Shown here one piece after another: positions 1-9,148 of a stretch of 63,323 bases of DNA. The position numbers and the translations under genes were made by a program. The stretch is from positions 1 to 63,323 of the IMG/VR virus record IMGVR_UViG_3300047546_002519; one strand, written 5' to 3'. The notes under the pieces were generated by a model. That model saw only the letters and a list, made by a program, of their open reading frames with translations, was not told where the DNA came from and ran no database searches. The stretch is from a virus. Numbering within the stretch: the stretch's first letter is position 1; each line of letters starts with the position of its first letter.

Positions 1-884
1 TACTTAGATAGTGCACCTCCACCAGAGGCTAAAGTTTCTGGATAAGATGATACATTAGCAGCAGAAGAACTTTCAATTAAATTTTTTACAACAATATAGT
101 TTGATCTAGAAATTTCAAAATAAGGAGATATATCAGGATTTAAAGTTGACATACTAATTCTGACATTAGCATCAGAAGAGGTATTTGCTATTTTTCTTTG
201 ATTCAAAATAATATTTGAGTTTGGTATTATTCCAACATAATCACTTAAAACAGAAGCACCGTTGTTTTTAGTCGATAACTCAAAATTAATATTTGCAGAA
301 GGTGATATTGTCTGATAAGGAATACTAACTTTTGCCACATCATATGTTTGATCATATCCTAAAGCAGAAGGCGTAAGAACAGTAGTCTGTACTGTATCGG
401 TGGCAAATCTGCATTGATACAAAACAAAACAAATATCAGTTTCTAGTTCAGGTCTCCATGTAGAAGCATTCTGCGATTTAAAAAATGAACCAACATATGG
501 TTGAGATACAATCGGACCTACACCATCAAGTCTTTGTTGACCAATTGTGCCAATATAAACTTTATATTCATCAGAGTTTGCTGTGATTACAAATGAATAC
601 TCTCCTGGCTCCAAATATATAGGCCTATCAAAAGTAAATGATGTGGGAACAGGAATATTAGGATTTGATGGTACATTTACTTGTGAAGGATTGAGTGTTA
701 CTTGTGAACCTAAAATAAATCTTTCTGAACTGGGATAACCATTTTCAGTTGGTCGCAATTCAAGTGAAACTGGAATATTACCTTTATCTTTTGTTGCAAA
801 GAACAAATCAATGCTCGACACAAAAATGCCATCTGGATTTGTAAATTTATTAACAAAAAACGTTTGTGCTAACGGATCTATCAT
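1..884 (-). CDS. Tail/fibre structural protein, DUF4815 C-terminal-like (3' end outside window)
   Basis: The reading frame is open from an ATG at 884 to the window edge (294 codons plus 2 bases), so the C-terminus is missing. The start follows AAGGAAAATAAT. The protein begins MIDPLAQTFFVNKFTNPDG and continues with GIFVSSIDLFFATKD and an R-P-T-E-N-G-Y-P stretch. From memory of T4-like marine phages, this DPLAQTFFV block lies in the C-terminal half of long DUF4815 structural proteins. Here it is a separate gene, 41 bases after the stop of the large DUF4815 protein upstream. It is probably a virion tail or fibre component. Family assignment is by motif recall only. Confidence 0.7.
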   Translation of the reverse strand, partial: MIDPLAQTFFVNKFTNPDGIFVSSIDLFFATKDKGNIPVSLELRPTENGYPSSERFILGSQVTLNPSQVNVPSNPNIPVPTSFTFDRPIYLEPGEYSFVITANSDEYKVYIGTIGQQRLDGVGPIVSQPYVGSFFKSQNASTWRPELETDICFVLYQCRFATDTVQTTVLTPSALGYDQTYDVAKVSIPYQTISPSANINFELSTKNNGASVLSDYVGIIPNSNIILNQRKIANTSSDANVRISMSTLNPDISPYFEISRSNYIVVKNLIESSSAANVSSYPETLASGGGALSK

Positions 885-925
885 ATTATTTTCCTTGAGA
901 ACATCCTCATATTTTTAGAGTTTTA

Positions 926-3900
926 CTATGGTTGTATATCACCGTTTGCTACGGCGGCCGCTTCGAACGCATTCGTAAGTTGACCCAAATCTGCTCCGTT
1001 TGCAATAACGCTAGTAGCTGCTGTAGTCCAATAATTCATTCCGTCAAAATCAATGGAGTTTCCTCTACCAATACCATCGTACTGAGATTGTGCCCAAGCA
1101 GCCGCCGCTGCGGCTGCTGATACAGTAGTATTATAATCAACGGCACCAAAATTAGTAACACCAGCGTCAGCAGCAGCACTTTCCCAATCTGTTGAACCAC
1201 CAACTCTTGGCCCATTACCACTAGAAACTATAGTAATTGCTATGCCTGTATTTAATGTATGAGTTGGCTCCGAACTATCCGAATATAATCCTGTTCCTCC
1301 AGAAGGCGGTGGTGGTATATAAGTGTCTCCACCCCCTCCGCCACCACCTGATGGTTTTGGTTTTGGTTTTGGTTTCGGCGGATCTGGTGGTTTTGGTGGA
1401 GGATTTGCCGAATAAAAATAAGTTTCTGCTAATGTAGATACTAAAGAACGATCAATACGATTATCACAGAAAAATAAATGATTTTTTCCTACAGTAAATT
1501 TGAAATAATTATCATTAGGAATAGTAAATTGTCCTTTAGCGTAACCATTACTGTTTGTATATAATTGTTCAGTTGTATAACTTGATGTTGATACGTTATA
1601 AGTTCTCAAATATCCACTAATTCCAACAGAATCCATATAAAGAGAAATTGCAGTATTGGGTCTCATTCCAAACAATTCAAAATTAATAACATTTGAGCCA
1701 TTATAAACAAGAAGTTTGTTTTCATAGACAGCACTATCCAACGATCTTATTCTACCATCAGTTGTTGTTTGAATGTCTTGCCCAGATATTGAATAATATG
1801 TAAAAACACGATTTGTGTCTTCCGGGAAACCTAAAAATGCCCAATCATTCCACTTTGAACCTTTATAATTATCAGAATAAACAAAGTTATCTAGACTATT
1901 ATCTTTATTAATAACAATATCTGGTCGTGTTGTGAAATCAACCCAAGTTGCAGCGTCTTTTTCAAGTTTTACATATCCAATAAAAGATACAACATTAAAT
2001 GGATTTACATTTACAATCTGAGAAGCAATATTTTGTGTAATATAAGGAACAGAAGTATATGAAAGTGTAACCAAATTACTTGTCACAGCCGTTGTATTAC
2101 TTGCAAGAACTAAAGAAACACCATTGCTTTCAAATCTTGGTCTTAATATTTCATTATCATAATCAATTGAACACTTATGATCACTACTAAAAACATCACC
2201 TATGCTGTGACCTCTAAATGAATCTACAACAAACCCATTATTGAATAATTGATTGTCTTGATCATCATAATAAGTTGTAGTAGCAATATTTTTTTCTAGC
2301 AGATTTAAAGCCGTATAATATTCAACTCTTGTTAATCTATTATCAAGCGCACCAATGTCCTTCATTGTATAACGTCTATTATTTTCAATTTTTATTTTTA
2401 CGTTGCTTGCGCCATAAGTATATGGATCGATTGACAGAGTATAAAGAGTCATCGCATCAGCTTCATCATTTGGAACCGGAGGATTTTTTAAAGCACTTAC
2501 TCCTTCTAAAACTTTAAAGTCACCATTTTTTTTCAAAATAACTTTGTCGTTTCTAGGTAAATAATATTCAATGTCAGTGTCAACGGAGCCAATTAGTGAA
2601 TCAACAATTTGCTGAGAAGCAAATGACATTGACAAATTAGAGTATACGTTAGATGTAGTATTTGCTGATCTAATTGGTCTAAAATCTATTGAATCTCTTA
2701 AATCAATAATTGTACCGTCTGTTTTTGTGTAAGTTGAAATTGTGTTATATGTTGGATAGGATTGTGTATCAAAAAATCCTGTGCCAGAGTGAGTATAACG
2801 ACTAAAAACAACCATTGTGTTACCAACATTAACAGAAGCCCCTGTTTTTAATTTAATTGTAGCATGGTCATAAAGACCATCTCTTTGTCCATAATCAACA
2901 TCAAAACTTCCAACTACGTTTACGTTAGCGTTTGATGCCGTATTAGAACCAGTGGCAATATAAATTGCCGAAACATTAATTACATCAGCGTAGCCCAAAG
3001 AGAATGTATTTGCCGAATCTAATACGGTAAAATATTTGATGTTATTTGATGATAGCGTTTTAGTTCTTCTTGCTGCTGCTGTAATATCAAGTGTAGTTAG
3101 AATATCCGCTGTACCATTGAAACCTGAATCTGCAAGATCGATGTTTAGTGTGGCTGGAGAACCAACGGAAGGAGTAGGAACGCTAACATATGTATTCGAA
3201 CTCAAATCTACCCACTGACCTCTTGAATAAGAACTGCCAGGAGTGCGAATACAAATAGCATAATTTTTTTGTTTATTTCCACCAGTTGCACTTGCAAATC
3301 TTTCAGTACCATCATTTGTCTGAACTGAACCTATACCTGCTGTAAATGAAACAGATTTGAAAACTCGTTTTGTGTAATAATTGACTTTAGAGAACTGTTT
3401 AATAACATCATATGAGGATTCAAAAACAGAAGAATCATAATTTGTATCAGTCAAGTACGCTGATCTGAATGTGAGAGTTTGTAAAGTATTGCTTGTAGCT
3501 GGTGTTTGACTAATAGTAATTTGATTACCGTTAATAGCAGTCACATATGTTGGGAATTTAATTCCAGTACCATCAACACGCATACCAATAGTAATACCAG
3601 ATGTACTTGTCAAATTAATTAGCGGATTAGCACTGTCAAACGAACCCGCTGTTGAACGTGTAATTATTGAACTGGAATGAACATTACATGTAGCATTTAC
3701 GGATGTTGAACTGTTGGCAATAATGCAGTTTGCCAAAGTTATTGGAGTATTACTTGTTATTACGATATTAAATAATTGCAATTTGTAAACTGATGAAGAA
3801 CCATTGCCGCTAACATACTCAATGTTTCTTGGATATGCTTCTGCGATTTTTGTAGAAGCACCAAAATTGCCGTTATTACTGTGAATCTCTAGTTTTTCAG

Positions 3901-5077
3901 CAGTAGAGAAATTGAAAACAGCACCATTGGCCGTAGTTACGTAAAAATAATTGCCATAGTAAGCTGGAACATCATAACCGGAAACAGTTTCGGTGTCACG
4001 TGCTTTTTTTACATTTAAAAGATTTTTTGAAATTGATTCCAGTTCATAACCCTGAACATATGCTTTTCCAGGACTTATTTCAAGTAAAAATTCAGTATTT
4101 GCTTCAACAAAAGACTCTTTTCTGACTTTTGGATCCAGGCCATCAACTCTATAATTACCAGATTCATCATATGTTCTACGAGCAAGAGTTTCGCCAATTT
4201 CTGAATAAACTGATGTTTTTAAATTTTTTACTAAAACTCCATTTTTGTATCTTGCGATTTCAATGTATTTTTCAGAAGTTAAATCGGGAATTGATGCATC
4301 AGTCAAAATTTCTTTTGCTGTAAGTGTTAACTCTATTTTATAACGATCCGCACCAGGAGCAATGTAATTTGAAGCCCCTACAGCAGGATCAAGCAAAGAC
4401 GTATCGGATGTTGATGAAACAATCGATTCATTAACATCAAATCCAACTGTTACATTAGCATCATTTGAGTATTTTGAAATTACTACGGACTGTTGAGCAT
4501 TTTTTACAAAATGTCCGTTTGTAAAAAATACACCTTCATTAATTGAAAATAATCTACCAATAACAGATGATTCGGTTGCTGAAGTAAGCACATTGCTCAC
4601 TAAATTTGCAGGACTAATATCACCAGTTGAATAAATTCTTAAAGTTTCCGAATTTGCTATTGAGCCATTTGTTGTATTTCCTGTTCCGATTCCTAAAGTT
4701 GAAATAAAAGATAGTAATAAGGTGTTTGGATCTACATTATCAGAAATCTGTGCTTTTTTAATTTTATATACAGCACTAGTAGAATTAGCTACGGCAAAAT
4801 AACCATCATAGTTTGAAATATCAATAGTAGTATTACCAAAAGTTGGTTGTAGTTTAATAGAAATTACGTTCTCGTCAAATGTTTCTCCACCAGTAACTTT
4901 TGATCCCTCTTGAAATATATGTTTACCAAAACGATCAACTTGATTTTGAAGAATAGTTTGTGATTGCGTCAATTCACGTGCTTGAACGGCACGACCTGGT
5001 CTAAACAGAATTCTATAAAAATTTTTATCTTCATCAAAATCATCATAGTATGGATTCGTGTTGAAATTTAATGCCAT
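926..5077 (-). CDS. DUF4815 large tail structural protein, 1383 aa
   Basis: The N-terminus NPYYDDFDEDKNFYRILF plus FRPGRAVQARELTQSQ is the signature of the DUF4815 family, large baseplate-periphery or tail-fibre proteins of T4-like marine phages. A Pro/Lys-rich then poly-Gly linker (about residues 1225-1250) separates the body from a 130-residue C-terminal domain with an Ala run (VSAAAAAAAWAQ). The gene ends in tandem stops TAG TAA. It follows gp8 in the position where T4 has gp9-gp12 genes, so a role outside the baseplate wedge is inferred. The conserved DPLAQTFFV part that usually follows is in the next gene, so the product appears split. Confidence 0.85.
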   Translation of the reverse strand: MALNFNTNPYYDDFDEDKNFYRILFRPGRAVQARELTQSQTILQNQVDRFGKHIFQEGSKVTGGETFDENVISIKLQPTFGNTTIDISNYDGYFAVANSTSAVYKIKKAQISDNVDPNTLLLSFISTLGIGTGNTTNGSIANSETLRIYSTGDISPANLVSNVLTSATESSVIGRLFSINEGVFFTNGHFVKNAQQSVVISKYSNDANVTVGFDVNESIVSSTSDTSLLDPAVGASNYIAPGADRYKIELTLTAKEILTDASIPDLTSEKYIEIARYKNGVLVKNLKTSVYSEIGETLARRTYDESGNYRVDGLDPKVRKESFVEANTEFLLEISPGKAYVQGYELESISKNLLNVKKARDTETVSGYDVPAYYGNYFYVTTANGAVFNFSTAEKLEIHSNNGNFGASTKIAEAYPRNIEYVSGNGSSSVYKLQLFNIVITSNTPITLANCIIANSSTSVNATCNVHSSSIITRSTAGSFDSANPLINLTSTSGITIGMRVDGTGIKFPTYVTAINGNQITISQTPATSNTLQTLTFRSAYLTDTNYDSSVFESSYDVIKQFSKVNYYTKRVFKSVSFTAGIGSVQTNDGTERFASATGGNKQKNYAICIRTPGSSYSRGQWVDLSSNTYVSVPTPSVGSPATLNIDLADSGFNGTADILTTLDITAAARRTKTLSSNNIKYFTVLDSANTFSLGYADVINVSAIYIATGSNTASNANVNVVGSFDVDYGQRDGLYDHATIKLKTGASVNVGNTMVVFSRYTHSGTGFFDTQSYPTYNTISTYTKTDGTIIDLRDSIDFRPIRSANTTSNVYSNLSMSFASQQIVDSLIGSVDTDIEYYLPRNDKVILKKNGDFKVLEGVSALKNPPVPNDEADAMTLYTLSIDPYTYGASNVKIKIENNRRYTMKDIGALDNRLTRVEYYTALNLLEKNIATTTYYDDQDNQLFNNGFVVDSFRGHSIGDVFSSDHKCSIDYDNEILRPRFESNGVSLVLASNTTAVTSNLVTLSYTSVPYITQNIASQIVNVNPFNVVSFIGYVKLEKDAATWVDFTTRPDIVINKDNSLDNFVYSDNYKGSKWNDWAFLGFPEDTNRVFTYYSISGQDIQTTTDGRIRSLDSAVYENKLLVYNGSNVINFELFGMRPNTAISLYMDSVGISGYLRTYNVSTSSYTTEQLYTNSNGYAKGQFTIPNDNYFKFTVGKNHLFFCDNRIDRSLVSTLAETYFYSANPPPKPPDPPKPKPKPKPSGGGGGGGDTYIPPPPSGGTGLYSDSSEPTHTLNTGIAITIVSSGNGPRVGGSTDWESAAADAGVTNFGAVDYNTTVSAAAAAAAWAQSQYDGIGRGNSIDFDGMNYWTTAATSVIANGADLGQLTNAFEAAAVANGDIQP

Positions 5078-5086
5078 GTCTAACCT

Positions 5087-6643
5087 TTAAAATTGTATAA
5101 TAAATCTAATATTTTCAGCTTGACCATCTTCTCTTTCTATTTTTTGAATATTTTCAACATATAAAATATCACCAGAATAAGGTTCGAACTCAGGGTTTGT
5201 TGAAGCCACCAGTGTTCTTGATGTGCCTGATGTTGCACCGATAACTGAAAGTCCTACGACAAAATTACCTTTTACTTGAGTAACTTTTGCTGTTGTTGCG
5301 GTTTGTGAATAAACAAAACCATATGCTACAGTATTATTAGCGGTCACTTGATACACATATTCATTTAGTGTGTATGAAGGACCTGGTGTCAATGTCAGTG
5401 TTCTTGCTTGAGTTATAACTGCATTTGCTGTTGAATTATTTGCTGCCGCTGATTGACCATATTTATGTGGGTTTCTAAGCAGACCAAATTGTCTCAAGGA
5501 AGTATCAGTTGAAATTAAACCACCCTCTGTTGAATCTACTTGACCAATTACACTTGTCAATATTACATTTTTAGCCAACAAATCTTTTGCTGGATTTTTA
5601 GCATGTCCATATTTTGGTGCAATAATTGCTCTTGCATTAGCACCTGTGCCTGAACCAAAAATCAAAACGTTTGCACGTGAATAACCAGTTCCGATTGTTG
5701 TAATAATAATTTTAGAAATCTGTCCGTTTGCCAATGTTGCTGAACCGGCAGCATTTATTCCATCACCATCAAAATAAATGCGTGTTGCAACAGATATATT
5801 TGAACCATTGCCGCCACCATTTGAAGTTGCTGGTGATGATAAAGTAATTTTATTATTTGGCGTATCAAGAACGGAAATAATTGTGCCTGTTGGTATGCCT
5901 GTTCCTGTTACCGTCATATTAGCAGCAATATTCGCCGTATTTGCCACCGTAAGAATTGAACATCCAGAAATAAAAGGTGTCACACCAATACTTGTATCGT
6001 AGTATCCTGAGCCACCACTGGTGATTACAACTGTAGTCAATTCACCCTCTACAACACCAGTATTATCAAGGCTATAATCAGATAATGTACTTGTTTGTGT
6101 ATTTCTTGTGGGTGTTGGAATCCAGTCAGCATTCAAAAATTTGTTAGACGATTTAACATTGAACATATACTTCCAAATGTAACCGTCAGCAGTCGAAATA
6201 GCGCCGTTAGAGGTAGAATAATCACCCGTAGGTTCTACTGTGGAGTTGGAAGAAAAATTATTTGACAGACACTTATAAACATTTTTCGCAGATGTAATAA
6301 TATAAAAAGGCTTTAAGTTTTGTGTAGTATTTCCACTAATCAAATCCGACAGGGCAATTGTGTCATCATACTGACGATACTTTGTATTTGCTGTCCAGTT
6401 TACTCTTGGTATGACCAGTTCAACATCATTTGCGGTGACTTTTTTTGCCGCAAACATGTTGTCCCAAACCAGTTTTTCACTTGAAATGGTTTCAGTGATA
6501 CTTGGTGGTGAAGATTCATTGGAATAAGGTGTATGGTTTCCAATGAAAATATATTGAATAGACGGATCTGAGTCACTGAAAGAGTCTTTGAATCTCTCAG
6601 CATTGTCTAGTGAAAGTTTTTCTGATGTATAATTTAGCGCCAT
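5087..6643 (-). CDS. 8: Baseplate wedge protein gp8-like
   Basis: The 518 aa protein keeps the T4 gp8 landmarks in order: an IQYIFIGNHTPYS block near the N-terminus, DVELVIPRVNW (T4 has DAVIPRRDW), DGYIWKYMFNV (T4 DGYVWEYLF), and a C-terminus GDILYVENIQKIEREDGQ ending in IRFIIQF (T4 ENRPPI...NILFTF). T4 gp8 is 334 aa; the extra length sits in a Gly/Thr-rich middle insertion around residues 195-330. gp8 is a wedge subunit that links gp7, gp10 and gp6 in the baseplate. It lies directly after the gp7-like gene, as in T4. Confidence 0.88.
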   Translation of the reverse strand: MALNYTSEKLSLDNAERFKDSFSDSDPSIQYIFIGNHTPYSNESSPPSITETISSEKLVWDNMFAAKKVTANDVELVIPRVNWTANTKYRQYDDTIALSDLISGNTTQNLKPFYIITSAKNVYKCLSNNFSSNSTVEPTGDYSTSNGAISTADGYIWKYMFNVKSSNKFLNADWIPTPTRNTQTSTLSDYSLDNTGVVEGELTTVVITSGGSGYYDTSIGVTPFISGCSILTVANTANIAANMTVTGTGIPTGTIISVLDTPNNKITLSSPATSNGGGNGSNISVATRIYFDGDGINAAGSATLANGQISKIIITTIGTGYSRANVLIFGSGTGANARAIIAPKYGHAKNPAKDLLAKNVILTSVIGQVDSTEGGLISTDTSLRQFGLLRNPHKYGQSAAANNSTANAVITQARTLTLTPGPSYTLNEYVYQVTANNTVAYGFVYSQTATTAKVTQVKGNFVVGLSVIGATSGTSRTLVASTNPEFEPYSGDILYVENIQKIEREDGQAENIRFIIQF

Positions 6644-6652
6644 AAGTTATAT

Positions 6653-9148
6653 TTATGTGATAATAATCAATGTCTGTGCAGATGAATTTGTCGTAAATGC
6701 ACTTGAGACTGTCAATGAAGTGTTGCTAACGATAGCATTAATTGTACGTATTTGATTATTTATAGCGATTTGTGTACCAATTGAAATGATACCTAAACTG
6801 TTTGCCACGTTGAATTTCGTTGAAGTACCAGTCACAATAATTGAGTTGGCATTCGTTGAAACCAGTCCAGAAATTGTTTGAGCCACTGTAGAATCAACGG
6901 TGAGTGTCAATTCTATTGGTCTTGAAAGTGGGTACTCAGCATAATTCTTAAAGCCCGCCGGATGCAACAAGTCTTTCAAAATGTTTGCATACTTAGAAAA
7001 CTCTGTGGCAACTGAAGTAATATAAGTGAAATCAATATAGTAATCCAGACCTTCTATCTTTCTATCCAGTGAAGATATGATACCATCAGAACCAACCCAT
7101 TTACCTGGGAACGAAATATACGATCTTTCAATTTGCGCCTCAGCGGTTGCTGTGCCATCACCACGGTTTGACAAATCAATGGTTGGAATAAATTGGTAAC
7201 CCACACCAGGATTCGTTACTCTGATTTTAGTGATTGAGCCGGCAACACCTGAAGAATTAATACCCAGTCTTTCACCGTCACCCATTAAAGATGTGATTTG
7301 AAGATTTGCACTGGAGCCTGCCGCTGAAGAAACTGTAACAGATGGAAAATTGTTTTGTATATAACCTTGACCACCAATAAGATAGCGGTCATAAACACCA
7401 ACTCTTCTTTGAGTTGAAGTTCTCGTAAATGCTACGTTTACATTCAGTGACGTTGCTGACAAAATGGAGTTGACATATCTTGCTTCAGAGTTGATCATAA
7501 TCTGGTCACCCACCGCTAGTTCACCGGTGAAGTTTGTGCCAACTCCAACAACCACTACATTACCTGCCGTTGTATTAGCGTTACCGCTAATTCTTGACGG
7601 CTGCATTTCAATTTTCGTAATTGCACCTGAGGCGTTCGTGTTTGTAACTGCGGCCGCAAAACCTCTACCATATGTTCCCACTGGATTAGTACCAAGTATA
7701 AGTTCATCACCAATTTTATAGTTGCTACCACCCGAAATAATATCAATTCTACCAATTGAACCAAAAGTTTTTATATCAAATGTGTTCGCATATTTTGCAC
7801 CATCAGCATCAATTGTCAGATTTGCGGTGTCTGTGCCAGAATAGATGATAGCAACATTGGTCATTGGTCCAATGTCTGTAATCGTGAACTTGGAAAAAGC
7901 ATCAACAAGTCGTGTAGCGATATTCTCACCGGTTGGTATTACAGTTGAAGGAAAACCGTAATTTGTATTTGAAAGAACTATATTCGCATACGTATTGATT
8001 GTATCAGTGAATAGTGTATATGTGTTAGCTGAGTTTGCACCTGATGAATCAATTGCACCTGAAGCAAGAGTAATTGTACCATCATCATTAAACGCTGTTA
8101 TAATACCACCGAGTGCAAAACCAGCACCGCCATAACCAACGTTTGCAGAGTCAGCAAAACCAACCGAAACTTCACTGATAATTGCTTCAGCAGGAGTTTG
8201 CGGTGCACCACCAATAATTGTTACAGGATCACCTACATTATAACTTGCACCAGCATTTGTTACAGTAATTGAACTTAGTGTTGCTACGGTATCTGACCTA
8301 ATGGTAATAAGTGTTTCACCATCATCAGCAAAAATATCTGCGGTAATTACTTCAGCATTTAGAAATGAACCTAGTAAAGTTGCATCATCAACATACAATT
8401 CAATTGAAGTTTGTTGAGTAATAAGTCTAGGTGCTGCTCTTTCAACAATTGCTGTAGCACCTGAAGTTAGACCAGTAATTTTTCTGTTTGTAAAAAGTGT
8501 TTCATCAAAGTCATCGTATATAACTTTTATTTCTGCATTACTTGCCGGCGGTGAGTCAAAAACAATTCTTTTGGCTTCTTTTTGTATATAAAAACCACTT
8601 GTTGTTATTGTACCATTAACGTAAACAGTAACATCAGAATCAGCAACTTGTTGTGCCAGTGTAAATATTTTTGTTGTTCCATTACCAACATAATATGAAT
8701 AAACATCATTGTCAATACGAACAACATTTTCTACTGTCCATTTACCGTCAGAAGCACGAAGAATGTTATCTTTAGGAAAAGTTATGGTAACTTCTGTACC
8801 ATAAAGAAGTCTAAACAAGAGTTCAAATGACTTTATGCTACCTTTTGTTAGATAAAGAGGCAAAACTTTCTTTATCAAAAATGCCTTATCAACAACAGCA
8901 TCTTGAGGCACTAATGGTGCATAAGTGTTAATAAAATTAGTTTGAAACTGTTCGATTGAATCATCAACGTCAGAAATATTACGAAGTTTTTTTGCCTGAG
9001 TAATCAGATCATTGATTTCAGTTCCTTGCTTTTGCTCAAGAAACTCATAATAAGCCTCTAAAAAGGCAACAAAAGTAGGATAATCTTCTCTGACAAACTC
9101 AGGAAGTTGACGATCAATAAGTAACGATGTTTTTAAATCTGTGGTCAT
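6653..9148 (-). CDS. 7: Baseplate wedge protein, gp7-like
   Basis: The 831 aa protein starts with LIDRQLPEFVREDYPTFVAF and AYYEFLEQKQGTEINDL, a block seen in structural proteins of T4-like marine phages. The rest is beta-rich, with repeated SGGSNYKIGDELILG / NAGASYNVGDPVTIIGG type units resembling repeats in the gp6 C-terminus. It lies between gp6 and gp8 and its ATG overlaps the gp6 stop (TAATG). Assignment to gp7, which initiates wedge assembly, rests on synteny; I see no direct match to T4 gp7. Confidence 0.7.
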   Translation of the reverse strand: MTTDLKTSLLIDRQLPEFVREDYPTFVAFLEAYYEFLEQKQGTEINDLITQAKKLRNISDVDDSIEQFQTNFINTYAPLVPQDAVVDKAFLIKKVLPLYLTKGSIKSFELLFRLLYGTEVTITFPKDNILRASDGKWTVENVVRIDNDVYSYYVGNGTTKIFTLAQQVADSDVTVYVNGTITTSGFYIQKEAKRIVFDSPPASNAEIKVIYDDFDETLFTNRKITGLTSGATAIVERAAPRLITQQTSIELYVDDATLLGSFLNAEVITADIFADDGETLITIRSDTVATLSSITVTNAGASYNVGDPVTIIGGAPQTPAEAIISEVSVGFADSANVGYGGAGFALGGIITAFNDDGTITLASGAIDSSGANSANTYTLFTDTINTYANIVLSNTNYGFPSTVIPTGENIATRLVDAFSKFTITDIGPMTNVAIIYSGTDTANLTIDADGAKYANTFDIKTFGSIGRIDIISGGSNYKIGDELILGTNPVGTYGRGFAAAVTNTNASGAITKIEMQPSRISGNANTTAGNVVVVGVGTNFTGELAVGDQIMINSEARYVNSILSATSLNVNVAFTRTSTQRRVGVYDRYLIGGQGYIQNNFPSVTVSSAAGSSANLQITSLMGDGERLGINSSGVAGSITKIRVTNPGVGYQFIPTIDLSNRGDGTATAEAQIERSYISFPGKWVGSDGIISSLDRKIEGLDYYIDFTYITSVATEFSKYANILKDLLHPAGFKNYAEYPLSRPIELTLTVDSTVAQTISGLVSTNANSIIVTGTSTKFNVANSLGIISIGTQIAINNQIRTINAIVSNTSLTVSSAFTTNSSAQTLIIIT

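Noticed and set aside
6653-6661. ATAAATATAAC before gp8 as a late promoter
   Set aside because: The box is a poor match (CATAAATA) and lies at the end of the gp7-like gene only about 9 bases from the start codon, too close to be a promoter for gp8.
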